From contig NZ_LZJZ01000042.1 of assembly GCF_001667585.1 (NCBI RefSeq), positions 1 to 61,272 on the forward strand: a stretch of DNA of 61,272 nt. The letters run 5' to 3'. Under the pieces are notes generated by a model. That model did no database searches. It was not told the DNA's origin and saw only the letters and a list, made by a program, of their open reading frames with translations. Positions 56,726 through 61,272 of the stretch are shown in pieces. Within the stretch, counting starts at the first letter, position 1. The number at the start of each line of letters is the position of its first letter. Position numbers and translations under genes: made by a program. The stretch comes from Mycobacterium sp. E2733 (GTDB lineage Bacteria; Actinomycetota; Actinomycetes; Mycobacteriales; Mycobacteriaceae).

Positions 56726-57658
56726 CTAACCCGCCAGGTCGGCGAACAGCGGGGTGCTCAGGTATCGCTCGCCGAAATCAGGCAGGACGACGACGACAAG
56801 CTTCCCGGCGTTTTCTGGGCGGCGGGCCACCTGCAGGGCACCGACCACCGCGGCGCCCGACGAGATGCCGACCAGCAGGCCCTCCTCGCGTGCCAGCCGA
56901 CGGGCCAGGTCCATGGACTCTTCGTTGCCGACGGTGATGACCTCGTCGACGAGTTCCATGTCGAGCACCGGCGGTACGAATCCGGCGCCCAGGCCCTGGA
57001 TCGGGTGGGGACCTTTTTGTCCCCCCGAGAGCACCGGGGACGCCGCCGGCTCCACGGCGACGAACTGCGCCGACGGCTTGCGTTCCTTGATGACCTCGGC
57101 GACCCCGGTGATGGTGCCGCCGGTGCCCACGCCGGCCACGAAGATGTCGATCTTGCCGTCGGTGTCGCGCCACACCTCTTCGGCGGTGGTCCTGCGGTGA
57201 ATCTCCCGGTTCACGGGGTTCTCGAACTGTTGGGGCACCCAATAGCGTTGGTCGCTCTTGGCCAACTCCTCCGCCTTGGCGATGGCGCCCGGCATGCCCT
57301 CCGAGCCCGGTGTCAGGACGATCTCGGCGCCCAATGCGCGCAGCAGCATCCGCCGCTCCATGCTCATCGTCTCGGGCATCACCAACACGCAGCGATAACC
57401 GCGGGCCGCAGCCACCAGCGCCAGGGCAATGCCCGTGTTTCCGCTCGTCGGTTCGAGGATGATCGTGTCCGGCTTGATCAGGCCCGCCTTTTCGGCCGCG
57501 TCGATCATCGCGACCCCGATGCGGTCCTTCACGCTGTTTCCGGGATTGAAGAACTCCAGCTTGGCGACGACATCGGCGGCCGCCCCGTCGGTGACCCGGT
57601 TCAGCCGGACCAGCGGAGTGTTCCCGATCAGTTCTGTGACGTTATCTGCGATGCTCAT
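56726..57658 (-). CDS. cysK: Cysteine synthase A (O-acetylserine sulfhydrylase)
   Basis: A 310-residue PLP enzyme that makes cysteine from O-acetylserine and sulfide. The PLP lysine is in [11 protein letters not shown] (K44), followed by [12 protein letters not shown] and the phosphate-binding loop [11 protein letters not shown]. The ATG has TGAGGAAGAC upstream. It is the first gene of a cysK-cysE-trx unit; M. tuberculosis has cysK1-cysE (Rv2334-Rv2335) in the same relation to mez. Confidence 0.95.
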   Translation of the reverse strand: MSIADNVTELIGNTPLVRLNRVTDGAAADVVAKLEFFNPGNSVKDRIGVAMIDAAEKAGLIKPDTIILEPTSGNTGIALALVAAARGYRCVLVMPETMSMERRMLLRALGAEIVLTPGSEGMPGAIAKAEELAKSDQRYWVPQQFENPVNREIHRRTTAEEVWRDTDGKIDIFVAGVGTGGTITGVAEVIKERKPSAQFVAVEPAASPVLSGGQKGPHPIQGLGAGFVPPVLDMELVDEVITVGNEESMDLARRLAREEGLLVGISSGAAVVGALQVARRPENAGKLVVVVLPDFGERYLSTPLFADLAG

Positions 57659-58080
57659 CTGTCTTCCTCAGGCGATGTCGTTACAAGCTTTGTCGGCGTA
57701 ACAGGTGATGTCGAATTCGATGGCGACGCGAGGCGTATGGGCAATATGGTCATGGGCGGGTTGATCCTTCTTCGAGATTGACTAACGCAGACGCGGCCGC
57801 TGGGTGCTACCTGTGCGAGCGCCCGCAAACCAAGGGGAAACGCGAGGGTTTCTGCGGCGTCAGAGAATCAACAACAACAACAGCAGTGCACGGCGGTGCG
57901 GCACGTAAGGACAAGGCACGGCTGTGTGGCCTGTTGCATAACGCCCACTATAGGACATTCGACAATTTGGCCGGTTGAGCTCAGGTTTTGCCGAGCAACC
58001 CCGGCCGTCTCACGCCCGGGGAGCGGGCCGCGAAAGAAGCCAAGGCGGCTCCGGGAACAGACGACTCCCGGGGTACCAGG
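57659..58080. other. 422-base gap upstream of cysK, no gene recognised
   Basis: This gap must hold the leftward cysK promoter, probably in the 57660-57780 part near CATATT on the minus strand. The middle (57780-57980) is less GC-rich than its surroundings and carries a CAA/CAG run around 57871-57890. A rightward 66-codon frame with five cysteines (from TTG 57778) crosses it, but with no ribosome site and no family resemblance. No RNA gene or repeat is seen. Confidence 0.5.
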
Positions 58081-58884
58081 TCAGGTTGGCAAGCCGAGCT
58101 TCTCGGCATCCGCGCGGTACCGGTCCACCCAGTCATCGGAGCGCTGGTCGGCCTGACGTTCCAGGACTGGCTCGGGCGCCAGCCGCGGGTCGAGTCCCAG
58201 CCCTTCGAGGATGGCGGCTACCACTTGAGTCAAGTTGCGCCACAACACCGGATACGGAATCTCCATGGGCTTGACGTTTTCGTCGGCGAACCAATTCCGC
58301 CAGCCCTCGTTCTGGGCGCGCAGCATGGTGACAACGTGTGCGATCGCGCCGGCATGATAGGTAGCGCGCGCATCGCGAGCCGGGTCGGGCCGTCCCCGCC
58401 ACACCCGTGTCTGCACCGCCCGCCAGAACGACACCGCCTGCGAAACGACGTCGGGGCGGTGCACATAGATGAACAGCGGCTCCTCGCCCACCACGTCGGT
58501 GATCGCGGCCAGCAGGCCGTCGCCGCTGCGATTCGGCAGATTCTTCGCGCGGTTCAGCAGGAGCGGCGTCTGATTCCACATCAGCTTGCCACCCCATATC
58601 CCGTTCGGCGTCCTGCCGACCGTGCGGATGTAGTCGCGCCAGATCTCGGGGGGCGCGAGGTCCGGCGTCCCGGCGTCGAGCGGGTCAAGCAGCCGCAGGA
58701 TCGACTCGTCCTCCACGCCGGCGAACCACTCGCGGGGCTGCGGCGCCTGGCTGGTGGCCGGCAGGTATTGGAAGAACTCCTGCGGTTCGCCGGCGACGCC
58801 GGTCGCGCGCAGCGACTCGACCAGCAGTGTGCTGCCGCTTCGCTGGGACGCCAACACCAGGTAGGACGACGGATGATCGGCCAC
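58081..58884 (-). CDS. stf0: Trehalose 2-sulfotransferase Stf0
   Basis: A 267-residue PAPS-dependent sulfotransferase that puts sulfate on trehalose, the first step towards sulfolipid-type glycolipids in M. tuberculosis. The phosphosulfate loop [13 protein letters not shown] is at 13-25, followed by [33 protein letters not shown] and the C-terminal [17 protein letters not shown]. It is strikingly like Stf0 of M. smegmatis and M. tuberculosis (Rv0295c), both about 267 residues. The start is GTG 58884. It lies beside cysteine-synthesis genes and a reductase, not beside other sulfolipid genes. Confidence 0.92.
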   Translation of the reverse strand: MADHPSSYLVLASQRSGSTLLVESLRATGVAGEPQEFFQYLPATSQAPQPREWFAGVEDESILRLLDPLDAGTPDLAPPEIWRDYIRTVGRTPNGIWGGKLMWNQTPLLLNRAKNLPNRSGDGLLAAITDVVGEEPLFIYVHRPDVVSQAVSFWRAVQTRVWRGRPDPARDARATYHAGAIAHVVTMLRAQNEGWRNWFADENVKPMEIPYPVLWRNLTQVVAAILEGLGLDPRLAPEPVLERQADQRSDDWVDRYRADAEKLGLPT

Positions 58885-58902
58885 GCGGCAAGCCTATCTG
58901 GC

Positions 58903-58912
58903 AGCAATTGCT
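58903..58912. promoter_or_regulatory. AGCAATTGCT palindrome in the AT-rich stf0 upstream region
   Basis: A perfect 10-base palindrome 19 bases before the stf0 start. The minus strand also shows AAAGCATT and AAAGCAAT 15 bases apart. The region 58890-58970 is clearly more AT-rich than its surroundings and is the only candidate for the stf0 promoter. Confidence 0.3.
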
Positions 58913-58992
58913 TTCGCAGGTAATGCTTTTACGCTCTCATTGAACTTAATGTCGACATGAAACGTCCTACAAATTCGCGACGATCGCCGGAG

Positions 58993-59145
58993 CTACACCT
59001 GCCCGTCTTTCGCGACTTCTTCGCAGGCGCACCACTGGCCCCGGTCCTGCAACCTCCGCCGAAGTTGCGTGCCGCGCTTGCGCATCAGGTGCTGCGTGTA
59101 GACCTTGTCGCGTTGCTGCGGTGAGAACGCCAGGTCCAAGTTGAC
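58993..59145 (-). pseudogene. Remnant of a flavoprotein reductase C-terminus (duplicate of the neighbouring gene)
   Basis: The frame encodes VNLDLAFSPQQRDKVYTQHLM and then RKRGTQLRRRLQDRGQWCACEEVAKD before its stop. This aligns residue by residue with [20 protein letters not shown] and [28 protein letters not shown] of the reductase at 59384-61272. The NADPH-site YVCG is replaced by WCAC, and the last 30 residues are missing. An upstream in-frame part (59146-59274) has no similarity. It looks like a partial gene duplication that has decayed. Confidence 0.7.
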
Positions 59146-59383
59146 CGGCAAACCGGCCCAATCGACCCGGTCACCGAGCAGGTCGTCGTCCGCGGCGCCG
59201 CGCCGCAGCCGGCACTGCAACGGGCAGACAGCCCGCGCGGTGTCCTCGAGGGGCCCGTCAAAGTCCAGAGCCACGCCTAGTCCCTCCTCGACGCAACCAA
59301 TGACTGAATGGTGCAGCGAGGTTGTTTCAGCGGCAGGCGCGCGACGTTTCCGTCGTATTACAGAGTCGGGCGGCCCGGGAGCC

Positions 59384-61272
59384 CTAGTAAACGTCGCGGT
59401 GATAGCGCTTGTCGGCGCTCAGCGACTGGACGTACTCCTTCGCGGCGTCGGGATCGAGGTTGCCGTGTTCGGCCGCGATCTCGCAGAGCGCACGGTCGAC
59501 GTCCTTGGCCATGGGGTCGGCGGTACCGCAAACGTAGAGTTGGGCGCCGTCCTGCAGCCAGCACCACAGCTCGGCCCCGCGGTTGTGCATCAGGTGTTGC
59601 ACGTAGACCTTGTGCTGCTGGTCCCGGGAGAACGCGAGGTCCAATTCGGTGAGGAACCCGTCATCACGCATCTTCTCGAGTTCGTCGCGGTAGTAGTAGT
59701 CCGTGGCGGCGTGCTGCTCGCCGAAGAACAGCCAGTTCGGTCCGGTGTGCCCGAGCGCGCGCCGCTCCTGCAGGAAACCGCGGAAGGGCGCGATTCCCGT
59801 GCCCGGACCGATCATGATCATCGGCGTGTGCGAATCGCTGGGCGGCCGGAAGTTGCTCGATTGCTGCAGATAGACGGCCACTCGATCACCGGGTGAGCGG
59901 TCGGCCAGATACGTCGAGCACACCCCGCGGCGCGGGATGCCCTGGAAGTTGTAGCGCACCGGCGAGACCGTCAGGTGGACCTCCCCGGGGCACTCTTTGG
60001 GGCTCGACGAGATCGAGTACAGCCGCGGCTGAAGGCGTTTGAGCACCCTGAGCCACTCGTGCGCCGACGCCCAAACCGGGTGCTGCGCCAACAGGTCGAT
60101 GGACTGGCGGCCCCACGCCCAATCCGACAGTGCGCGCTTGTTTTCCGGCTTCAGCAGCTCGGCGAGTGACGGGTCGCCGGTGCGCTCCTGCACGAACCGC
60201 ACCAGGTCTCGGCTGATGTGGGCGATCTCGATGCGCTCGGTGAGCGCTGAGCGCAACGACATCAGACCATGCTCGCCGACCTCGACGGGCGTCTGCCCGT
60301 CCAGTCCGGTGACGGCCAGCCACTCGTCGACCAACCGGTCGCTGTTGCGGGGCCACACCCCGAGCGCGTCACCGGCCTCGTAGCGCACGGTTTCTTCCGG
60401 CATGCTGAAAACCAAATGCCGCACGTCTTTTGCCGATTTCGGCTGACTCAACACGGTGTTGCGGACCATGCCGGTGATCAGGGGGCGTTTCTTGGTGTAC
60501 CCGACCGCTCCGGAGACGTTGGCCGGTCGAACTGGTGCGGCAGCCGGGGTGCTCGCCGCCGCACCGCCATCCCCACCCACCGGTGTGGGCTTGCGCGACA
60601 GCGCTTGGATAACACCGCTAAGCCACTTGCCCGCGGCGTCGTCGTAATCCGGTTCGCAGTCGACCCGGTCGAGGATGCGGGTCGCCCCCAGCTCGGCCAG
60701 ACGCTCGTCGAGTTTGCGGCCGTGGCCGCAGAAGTCGTCGTAGTTGGAGTCGCCGAGCGCGAGCACGGCGTAGCGGGTGTCGCTGAATGTCGTTGCGCCG
60801 GCGGTTGTCAACGCGCGCCAGAAGCCCGCCCCGTTGTCCGGGGGTTCACCGTCACCGGTGGTGCTGGTGATCAGCAGCAGCTCCCGAGTCGTCGCCAGTT
60901 CACCCACGGGGAAATCGTTCATGGCGCGCAACGAGACCGGCACGTCGGCGGTGCCCAGTTGGGCGGCGATATCGGTGGCGAGCTCTTCGGCGTTCCCGGT
61001 TTGCGACGCCCACAGCACCACGACGGGTGCCCGTTTGGCGGGCCTGGCTTTGGGTGGCTCGATCGCCGGTTCCTTGGCCGCCGGTTCGGGCGCCGGCCGG
61101 GGTGCATCATTGCGCGAGAACAGGCCCGCGAGCAGGCCATCGACCCACAGCCGGGTGCCGGAATCGAAGGGAGCGCTTCGGGGCAGGGTCGGTATCCCGG
61201 CCGTGCGCCGGCCGGCGTCGGACCGAAGTGCGGTCAACATCCCGGCAAGGTAGGAGCGGCCGCGTTCGTCGA
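59384..61272 (-). CDS. C-terminal part of a CysJ-like flavoprotein reductase, probably fused to a nitrate-reductase-type protein (5' end outside window)
   Basis: The open frame runs off the right edge; about 629 codons are visible. An Arg/Gly-rich segment ([16 protein letters not shown]) and a Pro/Ala linker precede a flavodoxin domain ([17 protein letters not shown], then SSTTGDGE-like [11 protein letters not shown]), an FAD domain ([18 protein letters not shown]) and an NADPH domain ([31 protein letters not shown], ending DKRYHRDVY). This is the layout of sulfite reductase flavoprotein alpha. RefSeq names large mycobacterial proteins of this kind bifunctional nitrate reductase/sulfite reductase flavoprotein; whether this one has that N-terminal half cannot be seen. 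It would pass NADPH electrons to a reductase. Confidence 0.85.
   Translation of the reverse strand, partial: DERGRSYLAGMLTALRSDAGRRTAGIPTLPRSAPFDSGTRLWVDGLLAGLFSRNDAPRPAPEPAAKEPAIEPPKARPAKRAPVVVLWASQTGNAEELATDIAAQLGTADVPVSLRAMNDFPVGELATTRELLLITSTTGDGEPPDNGAGFWRALTTAGATTFSDTRYAVLALGDSNYDDFCGHGRKLDERLAELGATRILDRVDCEPDYDDAAGKWLSGVIQALSRKPTPVGGDGGAAASTPAAAPVRPANVSGAVGYTKKRPLITGMVRNTVLSQPKSAKDVRHLVFSMPEETVRYEAGDALGVWPRNSDRLVDEWLAVTGLDGQTPVEVGEHGLMSLRSALTERIEIAHISRDLVRFVQERTGDPSLAELLKPENKRALSDWAWGRQSIDLLAQHPVWASAHEWLRVLKRLQPRLYSISSSPKECPGEVHLTVSPVRYNFQGIPRRGVCSTYLADRSPGDRVAVYLQQSSNFRPPSDSHTPMIMIGPGTGIAPFRGFLQERRALGHTGPNWLFFGEQHAATDYYYRDELEKMRDDGFLTELDLAFSRDQQHKVYVQHLMHNRGAELWCWLQDGAQLYVCGTADPMAKDVDRALCEIAAEHGNLDPDAAKEYVQSLSADKRYHRDVY

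Noticed and set aside
57778..57978. 66-codon frame with five cysteines upstream of cysK
   Set aside because: TTG start with no ribosome site and no resemblance to a known family; kept only as part of the description of the gap.

Overview
The window is high-GC actinobacterial DNA from a Mycobacterium, most likely a slow-growing non-tuberculous species of the M. avium complex type. The evidence is a complete mycobactin (mbt) cluster, two MTB12/CFP2-type secreted antigens, a PPE protein, a Stf0-type trehalose sulfotransferase, and a gene order that follows, from memory, the M. tuberculosis block Rv2384 down to Rv2332-Rv2335 with insertions and losses. The species assignment is inference.

Left end (1-890): the 3' end of an unidentified gene, then a TetR regulator preceded by a perfect 8-3-8 palindrome.

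Mycobactin region (893-23652): mbtA (salicyl-AMP ligase) runs leftward and the mbtB-T-C-D-E-F-G-H operon runs rightward. Between them is a promoter region with two IdeR-like iron boxes. Every gene in the eight-gene operon overlaps the next. MbtA loads salicylate on the MbtB carrier domain, MbtB adds and cyclises Ser/Thr, MbtE and MbtF add lysines, MbtC/MbtD supply the polyketide unit, MbtG hydroxylates lysine and MbtH helps the adenylation domains. Three features differ from the textbook arrangement: the thioesterase is a separate gene (mbtT), MbtE carries two full modules with an odd second adenylation domain, and MbtF ends in an epimerization-like domain lacking the usual catalytic histidine.

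Secreted antigens and stress genes (23653-30125): tandem MTB12-like genes, a SigJ/ECF41-like sigma factor coupled to a CxxC carboxymuconolactone-decarboxylase-like gene, a small ParB/sulfiredoxin-like protein, then hrcA, dnaJ2 and rsmE.

RNA/ribosome operon (30245-35400): phoH, ybeY, an unusual secreted proline-rich membrane protein, a CBS/CorC-type membrane protein and era. A short-chain dehydrogenase follows, then a 55-bp tandem repeat, an Orn/Lys/Arg decarboxylase, an antitoxin-like remnant and an amidase.

Housekeeping and zinc region (39586-45236): recO, the decaprenyl diphosphate synthase gene, a small YbjN-like gene, an alpha/beta hydrolase, the smtB-zur zinc regulators and divergent glyS, whose product carries two CxxC pairs.

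Right part (45470-61272): a PPE gene and its small partner, a TPM-domain membrane protein, dgt, a compact lipoprotein sodC, dnaG, tRNA-Asn, malic enzyme, and a sulfur-themed leftward group. That group comprises cysK, cysE, a membrane thioredoxin, stf0, a decayed reductase fragment and the C-terminal part of a large flavoprotein reductase running off the right end.
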